A stretch of DNA of 38,209 nt from Lapidilactobacillus luobeiensis (GCF_024345205.1 NZ_BROC01000030.1:1-38209); one strand, 5' to 3'. Positions 7,825-16,907 are shown, counted from the stretch's first letter. Numbers and translations: made by a program. The notes: a model not told the origin generated them from the sequence alone.

Positions 7825-8499
7825 ATGAAAAACTTGATTCTAGTCCGACATGGTCAAACCGAACTCAATGCCCAAAACAAATTGCAGGGCTGGATCGACG
7901 CGCCTCTGACCCAGCGCGGCCGTGAAACGGCCAGTCAATTGCACCAAGTTTTGGCAACCGTTCCTTTGACAAAAACTTATACCAGCGATCGCGAACGCGC
8001 CGAAGATACCGCCAGTTTGATCCTCGGTCAACGTCAGCCGCTGATCCCGATCACCACGCAACCGCTTCTGCGCGAATATTATTTTGGCGCACTTGAAGGC
8101 CAAGATGAAAGTGAGATCCTCCGCGCATTTTTACGTAAATTTGGCTTGCGCCAAACCTTGGTCTGTACCCGCCGTGGTTCTGGTTTTCCGCAACTGATCA
8201 AGGGTTTTGCGGCCTTAGACCAAACCAAACAAGCGGAGACCTATCAAGATTTCAAAGATCGTGCCCAGCAATTGTTGACCCAATATGCGACTGACCCAAC
8301 TCCGGGCAATGTTTTAGTTGTTGCTCATGGCTTGCTACTGAGTATGATGATCCACTTGATCGCGCCAGCAGATCTGCCAGCTTTCTTGCTGAAAAACACC
8401 AGCGTTTCGATTCTGACCAAGGTCGACGATCATTTTCAAGCGCAAGGGATCAACCTCACCGATTCCGCAGAGATCCAACGGCAACTGAATCCCAAATAA
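7825..8499 (+). CDS. Histidine phosphatase / phosphoglycerate-mutase family protein
   Basis: A 224-aa member of the histidine phosphatase superfamily. The N-terminus LILVRHGQTELN places the phospho-accepting His at residue 9. The Arg of TSDRERAEDTA, the acidic LREYYFGALEGQDE and the late VVAHGLLLSMM His complete the active site. The family covers cofactor-dependent phosphoglycerate mutases and broad phosphatases. The middle differs from true mutases, so a phosphatase on a sugar phosphate or nucleotide is more likely. GGAGG lies 7 nt before the ATG. It is monocistronic, with a terminator at 8532. Confidence 0.88.
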   Translation: MKNLILVRHGQTELNAQNKLQGWIDAPLTQRGRETASQLHQVLATVPLTKTYTSDRERAEDTASLILGQRQPLIPITTQPLLREYYFGALEGQDESEILRAFLRKFGLRQTLVCTRRGSGFPQLIKGFAALDQTKQAETYQDFKDRAQQLLTQYATDPTPGNVLVVAHGLLLSMMIHLIAPADLPAFLLKNTSVSILTKVDDHFQAQGINLTDSAEIQRQLNPK

Positions 8500-8531
8500 A
8501 AAAACCAGATCAACGTTGAAAAAACGAAGAC

Positions 8532-8557
8532 CCGATTTTTAAGAAATCGGTTTTATT
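8532..8557 (+). terminator. Intrinsic terminator after the histidine phosphatase
   Basis: CCGATTT, loop TTAAG, AAATCGG, then TTTTATT. It lies between convergent genes, but the T-tract favours the + strand. Confidence 0.7.
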
Positions 8558-8566
8558 GAATGATGA

Positions 8567-9202
8567 TTAGAAGATCATGCGCTGGATCCGCGTTGGATCC
8601 AGATAAAGTCGTTCAACAAATTCCCAATCGATCATGGTCCAAAGCGCGTTCAAATACGTCGCACGTTGATTATGATAACGTAAATAGTATGCGTGCTCCC
8701 AAAGGTCTAGGCCCAACAAAGGATGCCAGCCTAAACTCAAAGGTGTGTCCTGATTGGCGGTAGTGACGACCTGTAAATTGCCCAGATCATCTTGGACCAG
8801 CCAGACCCAACCAGAACCAAAGCGACCTAGACCGGCGGCAACGATCTGCTGTTGTAGGGCTGACCAGTCCCCAAAATGTTGACGGATCGCCTGATCCAAT
8901 TTAGCTGGCTGGCCAGTTGCCCCATCGGGTTTTAGCAACTGCCAGAAAAGGGTATGATTAAGATGGCCACCACCGTTATTCCGAACAGCCTCGCGAATCG
9001 TTACTGGTAATGCGGAAAGATCGGTCAGTAAGGCGGGCAACTGATGATCGGCCCAATGACCCCCGACTTTTTCGATCGCTTGGTTCAGATTATTGACATA
9101 GGTCGCGTGATGGCGGTCATGGTGCAACGTCATCGTTTCAGCATCAAGGACTGGTTCAAGTGCATCAACAGCATAAGGCAAGGGTGCTAAGTGAAATTTC
9201 AT
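8567..9202 (-). CDS. sodA: Superoxide dismutase (Mn/Fe family)
   Basis: A 211-aa cytoplasmic enzyme converting superoxide to peroxide and oxygen. It has the complete family pattern: TLHHDRHHATYVNNLN (metal His27), LNHTLFW (His83), GRFGSGWVWL, and DLWEHAYYLRY (Asp166 and His170). Length and motif order match bacterial Mn/Fe SODs. The residues seen do not settle the metal, though GRFGSGWVWL is common in Mn or cambialistic forms. A strong AAAGGAGG precedes the ATG. It is monocistronic with a plausible promoter at 9234-9263. Many lactobacilli lack SOD, so its presence is informative. Confidence 0.95.
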   Translation of the reverse strand: MKFHLAPLPYAVDALEPVLDAETMTLHHDRHHATYVNNLNQAIEKVGGHWADHQLPALLTDLSALPVTIREAVRNNGGGHLNHTLFWQLLKPDGATGQPAKLDQAIRQHFGDWSALQQQIVAAGLGRFGSGWVWLVQDDLGNLQVVTTANQDTPLSLGWHPLLGLDLWEHAYYLRYHNQRATYLNALWTMIDWEFVERLYLDPTRIQRMIF

Positions 9203-9233
9203 ATCATATCCTCCTTTTAATAACGATAAGTAA

Positions 9234-9263
9234 ATATTAACTAATCACAGTTTGAAAGCGCAA
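9234..9263 (-). promoter_or_regulatory. Putative sodA promoter
   Basis: Minus strand: TTGCGC (9258-9263), 18-nt spacer, TAATAT (9234-9239), about 30 nt upstream of the start codon. Confidence 0.5.
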
Positions 9264-9288
9264 TAAATATGCTTGCAGTGGGCTATTG

Positions 9289-9328
9289 AAATGTTCGCGA
9301 CAGGTCCATATTATCCATCCGAACATTT
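9289..9328. repeat. Inverted repeat in the sodA / 9503 divergent region
   Basis: AAATGTTCG and CGAACATTT form a perfect 9-bp inverted repeat around a 22-nt loop, followed on the + strand by further T residues. It could be a terminator-like hairpin or a regulatory element. It lies upstream of both divergent promoters. Confidence 0.5.
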
Positions 9329-9363
9329 TTTTGGACAGAACCCGATCTTTTAAGCAATAATGC

Positions 9364-9392
9364 TTGTTAATTACCGTGAAATCACGTAAAAT
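9364..9392 (+). promoter_or_regulatory. Promoter of the 9503 gene with a spacer palindrome
   Basis: TTGTTA (9364-9369), 17 nt, TAAAAT (9387-9392). The spacer holds CGTGA-AA-TCACG (9375-9386), which could be an operator. The leader to the start codon is about 100 nt. Confidence 0.65.
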
Positions 9393-9502
9393 TGAAATTT
9401 ACTAGATAAATTCGAGTAAGCGTCAAGACAATGGAGATCGGTCGATCAAATGATCCTTCCGATCTATTCGGGCATTTTTCAATTAAGGTAGGAAAGAAGA
9501 AA

Positions 9503-10036
9503 ATGGGCATGGGACTTCTCGCAAAACTCTTTGGTGGTCAACCACCACAAAAATCCAAAACCACAACTAAAACAAAAATGGCGCCGGGCCAAGATACAGC
9601 TGATCCTTCGCCAGACAAACACGTTAATTTTGTCAAAAATCCAGCGCTGCTTGACTCCTTGACCACGGAAAATGTTGCGGATCGTAACGCGTGGTTACGC
9701 GACCAAGAACAACAAAAGGAGCGGATCCGGCGACCGCTTTCCACGGCGGACCGCCTAACACGTGACGGTTATTGCGCTGAATCGCAAGACATGTTATTGC
9801 CCTTGCTGAAACAGATCTCTGATCAACATTCTTACATGCGTGGCGTTATTTCCGAGAAGATCGCCGCCAACTATCATCAGATGCGCCAGTATGATGAAGA
9901 GATCACCTTTTTGCAAGATTTCTTGCAGACAGAAAAAAGCAATCCCCAATATCGGCAATATGAACGCAAATTCACGCGCACGATCGCGCGAGCACAAACA
10001 ATGAAACAAAAAGGAAATCTGAACGATCATTTATGA
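9503..10036 (+). CDS. Hypothetical protein (177 aa), helical, TPR-like C-terminus
   Basis: No known family was recognised. The protein begins with a short hydrophobic/basic motif (MGMGLLAKLFGG), then a Lys/Thr/Pro-rich linker, then a charged helical region. Residues about 85-170 alternate in a way reminiscent of TPR helices (DMLLPLLKQISDQHSYMRG, then IAANYHQMRQYDEE). The start at 9503 was chosen because AAGGTAGGAAAG lies just upstream; an earlier ATG at 9431 lacks such a site. It has its own promoter and terminator. The short N-terminal amphipathic stretch could attach it to the membrane, but that is a guess. Confidence 0.7.
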   Translation: MGMGLLAKLFGGQPPQKSKTTTKTKMAPGQDTADPSPDKHVNFVKNPALLDSLTTENVADRNAWLRDQEQQKERIRRPLSTADRLTRDGYCAESQDMLLPLLKQISDQHSYMRGVISEKIAANYHQMRQYDEEITFLQDFLQTEKSNPQYRQYERKFTRTIARAQTMKQKGNLNDHL

Positions 10037-10092
10037 TTTGATCGACGATCGGCGCGAGCAGCTTGCCTGAGTTAAGCGTCCTGATCGAAATC

Positions 10093-10146
10093 AAAAAAAC
10101 GACCCTCCTCGTCACGAGTCACCGTGGCCGCGAATGTCGTTTTTTG
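10093..10146 (+). terminator. Putative intrinsic terminator of the 9503 gene
   Basis: AAAAAACGAC and GTCGTTTTTT are perfect inverted repeats around a 32-nt GC-rich loop with further weak pairing. The T-tract on the + strand suits the 9503 gene; the symmetrical A-tract could also serve the minus strand. Confidence 0.6.
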
Positions 10147-10223
10147 TTCTCTTTGATTCAATCAAACTGAATTTTGTTTGAAATCGGAATTGTGTCCTAG
10201 CCTCCAGTTCGCTTAAAACTTCA

Positions 10224-10409
10224 TTAGTTGTTATTTTTGCCCAGTTCGCGCTTAATACGTCGCTTTAGAAAAGCAACGAGGATCAATGCAGGGATCGCCA
10301 ATAATGATTCAACGTAGTATCCTTTGACAACAAGAAAGAAACCTAAAAATGCCACCAATAATACGACGACAATCAAAACTAGTGTGAATTTATCCGTTGC
10401 GCTCATCAT
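10224..10409 (-). CDS. Small membrane protein (61 aa), unknown function
   Basis: Two hydrophobic segments (LVLIVVVLLVAFLGFFLVV and YVESLLAIPALILVAFL) joined by a short loop, with a basic, hydrophilic tail (KRRIKRELGKNNN). GGAGGT lies 7 nt before the first of two adjacent ATG codons, which supports translation. It stands alone beside a 740-nt gene-free stretch. No family assigned. Confidence 0.65.
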   Translation of the reverse strand: MMSATDKFTLVLIVVVLLVAFLGFFLVVKGYYVESLLAIPALILVAFLKRRIKRELGKNNN

Positions 10410-10984
10410 TTTTCTACCTCCATCTTAAATGAGATACCATTATCAGTTGCCGCACTCACAGGTGTCGCTACTACCGGTATCATCACTGCCATCACTGAAA
10501 GTACTGCCGCAATTTATGAAAACTAAATAAAAACCATTGTTGGCAAACTGTTTACGCGAGTGTTGTCCGGTAGTGATCTGGTAGTATGTGGCGCACTGGA
10601 TCACGGTCACCTCATTAACTCACTGTTTGCTCGATTGTACTAACATTCATCTATATTGTACGCTATTAGACGCCGCTTTAATACAGTTACGGGTGCCTAA
10701 AGTTGAAAATAATTTAATACCCGAAGCGGCCAGACACCCTAAAAGCAGCCAAGACCAAACGTAAGAAGTGACTTGTCCAATAACGACGATTCACTTAAAC
10801 CGTTTAAACTGGAAACCTCAACTTTTAATTTTGTAAGAACTTAATAACAAAGAGACCCGCCACAAACTTGGTGAGTACCCTACCAATCCGAAATATGATC
10901 CTGTTTAAGCATCGAGACCGACTGCTGACACTTATCTTTTTCGTCGAATTTAAAGCTACCAGAAGATGATTTCTATGCCTACCT
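10410..10984. other. Gene-free stretch, possible decayed DNA
   Basis: No ORF with a start and Shine-Dalgarno was found on either strand. A short startless frame near 10422-10527 (LTGVATTGIITAITES...) may be a remnant of a small protein gene. No tRNA, riboswitch or long repeat was recognised. Confidence 0.4.
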
Positions 10985-11035
10985 AAAAAGCCCTAAAATT
11001 CCGAAAAAATTCGGAATTCTAGGGCTTTTATTTTT
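10985..11035 (-). terminator. Terminator downstream of pgi (bidirectional shape)
   Basis: AAAAGCCCTA-AAATTCCGAA, a short A-rich loop, TTCGGAATT-CTAGGGCTTTT: a stem of about 19 pairs flanked by A and T tracts on both sides. It lies about 120 nt after the pgi stop. Confidence 0.8.
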
Positions 11036-11153
11036 AAAATCAGAATTTGATTCTAGCCACTTTTTACAGTTATCACCACATTATAACCACGCATGATGAA
11101 AATTCAATTTCAGCCAGTTTCTGTCAAGGTCAAAACTAGCCACAAACGCTGTC

Positions 11154-12494
11154 TTACAGGCGTTCGTTCAATTCCTTGCCTAACGCTTCAAAGCCTGGCT
11201 TGCCTAACAAGGCGAACATGTTCTTCTTGTAAGCTTCCACACCGGGTTGGTTGAATGGGTTGATCCCGTTCAAGTAGCCAGAAATGCCAATGGCAATTTC
11301 AAAGAAGTAAATCATGTAGCCTAAGGTATATTCATCTTGCTTAGGGATGTTGACGGTCATGACAGGGACGCCACCATCAGTATGCGCCAAGACAACGCCC
11401 TTATAAGCCTTGTCATTGACATAGTCCATTGACTTGCCTTCCAAGTAGCCTAAGCCATCCAAATCCTTCTCTTCGGAAGGAATCTGAACATCTGCCCGGG
11501 GTGCGCCGACTTTGACAACGGTCTCCATCAAGTTACGGCGTCCTTCTTGGATATATTGACCCAATGAATGCAAGTCAGTTGAGAAGTTCGCAGAAGATGG
11601 GTAGATCCCCTTCTGATCCTTACCTTCTGATTCGCCGGCTAATTGCTTCCACCATTCGCCAAAGTATTGCAAAGTTGGTTCATAGTTTTCTAGCAATTCA
11701 GTGGTAAAGCCCTTACGGTACAAAATGTTCCGTAAAGCGGCATATTGGTATGCTTCATTCTTAGTCAAATCAGGATCGTTGTATTCACTACGCGCGTCAG
11801 CAGCACCTTTCATCAAGGCATCTAGATCAGCGCCAGCAACGGCGATCGGTAACAAGCCGACTGCAGAAAGAACTGAGAAACGGCCGCCGATATCATCAGG
11901 CACAACGAATTCTTCATAGCCTTCTGTATCAGATTCAGACTTCAAAGCCCCTTTAGCGCGATCGGTCGTGGCATAGATCCGACCTTTGGCACCTTCGCGA
12001 CCATATTTTGCGACTAATTTTTCCTTCAAGACCCGGAAAGCGATCGAAGGTTCTGTGGTCGTCCCTGACTTGGAGATCACATTGATACTGAAATCGCGGT
12101 CGCCGATCAACGCAACGACATCAGCCAAATAATTGGGGCTGATCGAATTCCCAGCAAACAAGATCTGCGGGCCCTTACGATCAGGTGCCATGTTATAGAA
12201 AGTGCTGTTCAAGAAATCGATTGCAGCGCGCGCGCCTAAGTAAGAGCCACCGATACCGATCGCCACGAACACTTCTGAGTCGCCTTGGATCTTCTTAGCG
12301 GCAGCCTTGATGCGAGCAAACTCGTCCTTATCGTAATCAACTGGTAAGTCGATAAAGCCACGGAAATCAGCACCAGCGCCTGTACCTTGACGTAACTCTG
12401 TGTCAGCGGCTGTGACCATCGCTTGCATTTCACCTAATTCATTTTCGTGAACGAAAGGTGTTAATTTACTACTATCAAAAGAAATATGTGCCAT
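11154..12494 (-). CDS. pgi: Glucose-6-phosphate isomerase
   Basis: Interconverts glucose-6-phosphate and fructose-6-phosphate in glycolysis. The 446-aa length is typical of Firmicutes enzymes. Visible signatures are [18 protein letters not shown], the phosphate-binding [16 protein letters not shown], and the C-terminal signature region around [21 protein letters not shown] at 12494 ([10 protein letters not shown]) was chosen over the longer frame because AGGAGGATCAG precedes it and family members begin this way. A good promoter lies at 12543-12571 and a terminator at 10985. It is separate from fba despite adjacency. Confidence 0.97.
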   Translation of the reverse strand: MAHISFDSSKLTPFVHENELGEMQAMVTAADTELRQGTGAGADFRGFIDLPVDYDKDEFARIKAAAKKIQGDSEVFVAIGIGGSYLGARAAIDFLNSTFYNMAPDRKGPQILFAGNSISPNYLADVVALIGDRDFSINVISKSGTTTEPSIAFRVLKEKLVAKYGREGAKGRIYATTDRAKGALKSESDTEGYEEFVVPDDIGGRFSVLSAVGLLPIAVAGADLDALMKGAADARSEYNDPDLTKNEAYQYAALRNILYRKGFTTELLENYEPTLQYFGEWWKQLAGESEGKDQKGIYPSSANFSTDLHSLGQYIQEGRRNLMETVVKVGAPRADVQIPSEEKDLDGLGYLEGKSMDYVNDKAYKGVVLAHTDGGVPVMTVNIPKQDEYTLGYMIYFFEIAIGISGYLNGINPFNQPGVEAYKKNMFALLGKPGFEALGKELNERL

Positions 12495-12542
12495 TGATCT
12501 GATCCTCCTAGAAATAAAAAGTAAGTGACTTTTCACTTGTTA

Positions 12543-12571
12543 ACTTTAGCCTTTTTCACCAATAATTGCAA
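12543..12571 (-). promoter_or_regulatory. pgi promoter
   Basis: Minus strand: TTGCAA (12566-12571), 17 nt, TAAAGT (12543-12548), about 45 nt before the start codon. Confidence 0.75.
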
Positions 12572-12643
12572 GGTTATTGGTTATTGGTCTAGTCAAGTGA
12601 TTTTCGCACAAAATCAAGCCTGACTGGGCTTTCAACCAAAAAG

Positions 12644-12675
12644 AAACTGAGGAAGTTGGCTAACCACCCCAGTTT
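12644..12675 (-). terminator. Terminator of fba
   Basis: Minus strand: AAACTG-GGG...GTT-agcc-AAC...CTCAGTTT hairpin with internal mismatches, followed by CTTTTT. It lies 45 nt after the fba stop. Confidence 0.65.
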
Positions 12676-12721
12676 CACTTGTTTGGACTGCGCTCACAAG
12701 ACCGCTGTCCACTTATTTAAA

Positions 12722-13603
12722 TTATAATTCTTCAGGAACCAATTTGATTGGACGAGTACCCATCCAGTCGATGATCTCTTCAACAGTATCTTTGATTGCT
12801 TGAGTACCAGGTGCTAATAACTTACGAGGGTCAAAGCCTTTACCTTCTTGATCCTTGCCAGCTAAGATATATTCACGAGTTGCTTTGGCAAATGCTAATT
12901 GGCATTCAGTGTTGATGTTCAATTTAGCTACACCCATTGAGATAGCCTTCTCAACTTGGTCTTGAGGAATGCCGGAGCCGCCGTGCAATACCAAAGGAAT
13001 TGAGATAACATCTGCTAATTCTTGCAGACGATCGAAGTGTAAACCAGTCCAGTTAGCTGGGTATTGGCCGTGGATATTGCCGATCCCTGCTGCCAAGAAG
13101 TCGATGCCAGTTGCAGCTAATTGCTTGGCTTCTTCAACATCAGCTAATTCGCCTTCACCAACGATACCGTCTTCTTCGCCACCGATCGAACCAACTTCTG
13201 CTTCGACAGAGATGCCTTTAGCATGAGCTAATTCAACGATTTCCTTGGTCTTTTCAAGGTTTTCAGCGAATGGTAAGTCGTGGCCATCGAACATAACTGA
13301 GTTGTAACCAGCAGCGATCGCTTCTTTAGCTGCTTCGTAGTTACCATGATCAAGATGGATAATAACAGGAACAGTAATTGCCATGCTCTTAACTGTGGCA
13401 GCAATCAATTGTTGGCAAAGTTCATAGCCACCCATATATTTTGCAGCACCCATTGATGTTTGGATCAAAACGGGTACATTCTTTTCTTGGGCTGCGGACA
13501 AGATTGCGCGAGTCCATTCCAAGTTGTTTGTGTTGAACGCACCTACTGCATAATGACCCTTACGTGCAGCGGCAAAAATTTCTGTACCATGTACTAATGA
13601 CAT
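12722..13603 (-). CDS. fba: Class II fructose-1,6-bisphosphate aldolase
   Basis: Zinc-dependent cleavage of fructose-1,6-bisphosphate to the two triose phosphates, in the cytoplasm. The 293-aa protein has the GatY/FbaA pattern: GAFNTNNLEW near the start, VPVIIHLDHG (catalytic Asp85, zinc His86), the EAEVGSIGGEEDG loop, GNIHGQYP and LVLHGGSGIP (further zinc histidines), and KLNINTECQ. An AGGAGG site lies 9 nt before the ATG and a TATAAT box lies at about 13632-13637. This aldolase implies a full glycolytic pathway, i.e. homofermentative metabolism, rather than obligate phosphoketolase metabolism. Confidence 0.97.
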   Translation of the reverse strand: MSLVHGTEIFAAARKGHYAVGAFNTNNLEWTRAILSAAQEKNVPVLIQTSMGAAKYMGGYELCQQLIAATVKSMAITVPVIIHLDHGNYEAAKEAIAAGYNSVMFDGHDLPFAENLEKTKEIVELAHAKGISVEAEVGSIGGEEDGIVGEGELADVEEAKQLAATGIDFLAAGIGNIHGQYPANWTGLHFDRLQELADVISIPLVLHGGSGIPQDQVEKAISMGVAKLNINTECQLAFAKATREYILAGKDQEGKGFDPRKLLAPGTQAIKDTVEEIIDWMGTRPIKLVPEEL

Positions 13604-13776
13604 TGATGAATCCTCCTGTATGTGTAAATTATAATTTTACCTACATTGTTACTTTATCATTTTTTGAGATAAAATGGTAATATTTTGAAAGAATATTTGA
13701 TATTTTCCCAATATTTCAGAAAATAAGCTCGATTCAAAAAATTGCCAAGCTTACGCCAATCACCATGTTAACGATT

Positions 13777-14412
13777 TCAAGCCGCCGTTACTTTTTTCCG
13801 TCGGATCCGCCGCGGGATCACGATCAAGTAAAGGCAATAGCCGATGACCGCCCCGACTGTGTTGAAGATCAAATCATCAATGTCGGTCACGCCAGTCGCT
13901 AAGAAAAATTGTAAGGTTTCAATGACCGCTGACAAAAGTGCCCCTGCAAGCAAGGTCAGCAGCAGGTTCGGCCGGTGTTTGACCCGTAGCAATGGCCAAA
14001 GAAAGCCAAATGGAATGAACCAGAGGATGTTACCATAGAAGTTATAAAGAAAATCAAGTTGTGAGCGCGCATATTGCAACTTCAACGTCTCGGTCAGGAC
14101 GGTCCAATTGATCACAGCTGGCGAACGGTGCCAATAGATCTTGATCTGCCAAGGAAAATAGATCCCCCGGAAAACAGTCAGCGCCAATAATAAGAGTAAA
14201 TAGAAAGTAAATAGGCCCAATAAGAGCTCGTGGCCCCACCGCCAAGGTCGCCGCTTGAATTTAAGATACAGCACGCGTAAAATCGCCAGCAGGATGAAAT
14301 ATAAAATTGTCTTATCTAAACTATAAAAAATCAGCTCGATCAACGGAAAATGATTGATCCGCTCTGCGTAATGCTCAACAACGATACGATATATCGGCCC
14401 TAAAAATAACAT
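13777..14412 (-). CDS. VanZ-family membrane protein (first of two)
   Basis: A 211-aa multi-helix membrane protein with five or so hydrophobic segments. Family features are YNFYGNILWFIPFGFLWPLL, ETLQFFLATGVTDIDDLIFN and TVGAVIGYCLYL, matching the VanZ core. Some VanZ proteins affect teicoplanin resistance or surface properties; the biochemical role is unknown. The start at 14412 has GAGGG six to seven nt upstream; the frame could extend seven codons further. It is apparently monocistronic and divergent from ltaS. Confidence 0.85.
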   Translation of the reverse strand: MLFLGPIYRIVVEHYAERINHFPLIELIFYSLDKTILYFILLAILRVLYLKFKRRPWRWGHELLLGLFTFYLLLLLALTVFRGIYFPWQIKIYWHRSPAVINWTVLTETLKLQYARSQLDFLYNFYGNILWFIPFGFLWPLLRVKHRPNLLLTLLAGALLSAVIETLQFFLATGVTDIDDLIFNTVGAVIGYCLYLIVIPRRIRRKKVTAA

Positions 14413-14622
14413 GGCATTCCCTCTTCCCGCCAAAACGATCCAAGCTAATTTTAACAGAAAGTTGGCCCTACGACCTTTTTTTGTCGTTATTTAATAAAAT
14501 CGCTAAAGATGCTCGCTTGACAGCAATTAAGCTAACCTTACTCAAAGTTTAATAAGCGGCGCTAGATCGCATGGCCATGCCCCTAAACACCCTTCTCTCT
14601 TTGAATGAGCAACGGAGATAAA

Positions 14623-14652
14623 TTGCTTATTAGGGGTAAAACATTGTAAAAT
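14623..14652 (+). promoter_or_regulatory. ltaS promoter
   Basis: TTGCTT (14623-14628), 18 nt, TAAAAT (14647-14652). TTAGGGG at 14630-14636, inside the spacer, matches CCCCTAA upstream at 14580-14586 as a widely spaced inverted repeat of unknown meaning. Confidence 0.6.
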
Positions 14653-14681
14653 GAAGACATTCTATCTGTGAGGTTTTATCA

Positions 14682-16835
14682 TTGAAAAATTTGCCCCTTA
14701 AACGCTGGCTACAAACACGGCTTGGCTTTTTTTCCTTATTGACATTGCTGATCTGGCTGAAAACCGTTTTTAGCTATTACTTCAATTTCTCATTAGGTGC
14801 CAGCGATCCGCTCCAACACTTCTTGATGATCTTCAATCCGATCGGCACGACGATCCTGCTCCTCTCCATCGCGTTATACATCAAACCGACCCGATCATGC
14901 TATTGGATCATGTATGCGATCTACTTTTTGGACAGTATTTTATTATTAGCCAATGTCATTTACTATCGCCAATTTACAGATTTTTTGACGATCAATACCA
15001 TTACCAGTGTTGGTAAAGTCACCAACGGCTTAGGTAAAAGTATCAATTCATTATTGACTTGGCCCGATCTATTCCTGATCCTCGATCTTTTGCTTGTTCT
15101 GATCGCCTTATTGCGTGGCTGGATCAAGATGGACGAACGCCCCTTTAGTACGCTAAAGGCATTCACGATCACCTCATTGGGCGCCTTTATCTTTCTATTG
15201 GACCTGACCTTGAGTGAATCAAATCGGCCGCAATTATTGACCCGAACTTTTGACCGCAATTACATCGTAAAGTATTTAGGATTGAACACCTTCATGGTCT
15301 ACGATGGCGTTAAGACCGCACAAAATAATCAGATCCGTTCTTCCGCTGATGGGACGGATATCAATGAGGTCCTCAATTATACTCAGGCCCATCAAGCTGA
15401 GCCGAATAGTGCTTACTTCGGCAATGCCCAAGGGAAAAACGTGATCGTCATCCATTTGGAAAGTTTTCAGCAATTTCTGATCGACTTCAAGGTCAACGGT
15501 CAGGAAGTCACACCATTCTTGAATAAACTTTATCACGATCAAAACTCACTGAGTTTCAGCAACTTTTTCCACCAAGTCGGTCTTGGCAAAACATCAGACG
15601 CAGAAAACATGCTTGAAAATAGCGTCTTTGGTCTGCCCCAAGGCTCCGTCTTCACCTCGCTGGGAACAGACAATACTTTTCAAGCCGCTCCCGCGATCTT
15701 GCAACAGACCGCCGGATATAGCAGTGCTGTTTTTCATGGGAATGTCGGTAGTTTCTGGAATCGGAACCATGTCTACAAGAATTTCGGCTACGATTATTTC
15801 TTCGATTCTAGCTATTTCAATACCAGCTCAGAGGCAAATATTGGTTACGGACTAAAAGACAAACTACTTTTCGCGGAAAGTATCAAATATCTTGAACGCT
15901 TGCAACAGCCGTTTTATACCAAATTCATTACTGTCACGAATCACATCCCCTTTAATTTGACCCAAGCGGATACAGATTTCACGATCCCCGATACTGCCGA
16001 TAGCACCGTCAATAACTATTTTCAAACGGCTCATTACCTCGACCAAGCTATTGAAGAATTCTTCGCTTATCTTGACCGCTCTGGTTTGGCGCAAAACTCA
16101 CTGGTCCTTCTCTATGGTGATCATTACGGCCTTTCCAACTCCAACAATAAGGCGCTGGCGACTTTGCTGGATAAAGACACTGATGACTGGACCGCCTTCG
16201 ACAATACCCGATTACAACGGGTCCCTTTGATCATTCATATGCCTGGTCTTAAAGGGGGGATCAAGGATACTTATGGTGGCGAGATCGATGTTCTACCAAC
16301 CTTGCTTCATTTACTTGGTATTAAAACTGACAAGTACGTTCAGTTTGGGCAAGACCTGCTATCTGATCAGCATCAGCAATTGGTCGCTTTCCGAAACAAT
16401 AATTTCGTCACTTCAAAATATACCGTTTTAGGTGGCAAGGGTTCAAAAAGTAACGTTTACGACAATTCGACTGGTGCGTTGTTGACCGAATTGACCAACG
16501 CGCAGATCAAGACCCTTGACCAAGAGCAAACCGCAGTCGATCAGGCCCTAGCTCTTTCTGACTCGCTTAATAACAAAAACCTATTACGCTTTTATACCCC
16601 TAGTGGTTTTCGTCCAGTCGACCCTGAGAAATTCGATTATCTCAATGAGATCACCGAACTGATCCAAAGACAAACCAAGTTAGGTGACCAATCCACGTCA
16701 CTTTACAGTCAAACCGGCCATTCAACGACGAAGCTCTACAAAACTGACGCGCCCGAATTAACTGATCCTGAAAATGATATTGATGAGTTCCCCAACGTTG
16801 GCAGCAATAAGGCAACAGACAGCAGTAAGCAATAG
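14682..16835 (+). CDS. ltaS: Lipoteichoic acid synthase-type sulfatase-fold protein, tail cut by an amber codon
   Basis: A 717-aa membrane enzyme that polymerises glycerol phosphate from phosphatidylglycerol into lipoteichoic acid. Five N-terminal hydrophobic segments (about 12-180) precede an extracellular sulfatase-fold domain. The catalytic Thr304 sits in VGLGKTSDAEN (S. aureus LtaS Thr300 equivalent). Other metal-site stretches are VIVIHLESFQ, FHGNVGSFWNRN and LLYGDHYG. It starts at TTG 14682 with a modest GAGG site; no ATG is better placed. The frame stops at TAG 16833, but codons continue in frame as a Ser/Thr/Lys-rich tail to TAA 16905-16907 (see Findings). Whether it is the main synthase or a paralogue cannot be told here. 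Confidence 0.92.
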   Translation: MKNLPLKRWLQTRLGFFSLLTLLIWLKTVFSYYFNFSLGASDPLQHFLMIFNPIGTTILLLSIALYIKPTRSCYWIMYAIYFLDSILLLANVIYYRQFTDFLTINTITSVGKVTNGLGKSINSLLTWPDLFLILDLLLVLIALLRGWIKMDERPFSTLKAFTITSLGAFIFLLDLTLSESNRPQLLTRTFDRNYIVKYLGLNTFMVYDGVKTAQNNQIRSSADGTDINEVLNYTQAHQAEPNSAYFGNAQGKNVIVIHLESFQQFLIDFKVNGQEVTPFLNKLYHDQNSLSFSNFFHQVGLGKTSDAENMLENSVFGLPQGSVFTSLGTDNTFQAAPAILQQTAGYSSAVFHGNVGSFWNRNHVYKNFGYDYFFDSSYFNTSSEANIGYGLKDKLLFAESIKYLERLQQPFYTKFITVTNHIPFNLTQADTDFTIPDTADSTVNNYFQTAHYLDQAIEEFFAYLDRSGLAQNSLVLLYGDHYGLSNSNNKALATLLDKDTDDWTAFDNTRLQRVPLIIHMPGLKGGIKDTYGGEIDVLPTLLHLLGIKTDKYVQFGQDLLSDQHQQLVAFRNNNFVTSKYTVLGGKGSKSNVYDNSTGALLTELTNAQIKTLDQEQTAVDQALALSDSLNNKNLLRFYTPSGFRPVDPEKFDYLNEITELIQRQTKLGDQSTSLYSQTGHSTTKLYKTDAPELTDPENDIDEFPNVGSNKATDSSKQ

Positions 16836-16907
16836 TCCACGACCAGCAGTACCACCAGCAAGAAAAGCAAGACGACATCAAGCCGTCAGCAAAGTAGCAA
16901 AAAGTAA
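16836..16907 (+). pseudogene. In-frame extension of ltaS beyond the amber stop
   Basis: After TAG 16833-16835 the same frame reads STTSSTTSKKSKTTSSRQQ and ends SSKK at TAA 16905. The composition continues the DSSKQ end of ltaS. It is probably the original C-terminal tail cut off by CAG to TAG; readthrough or a sequencing error are alternatives. Confidence 0.6.
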
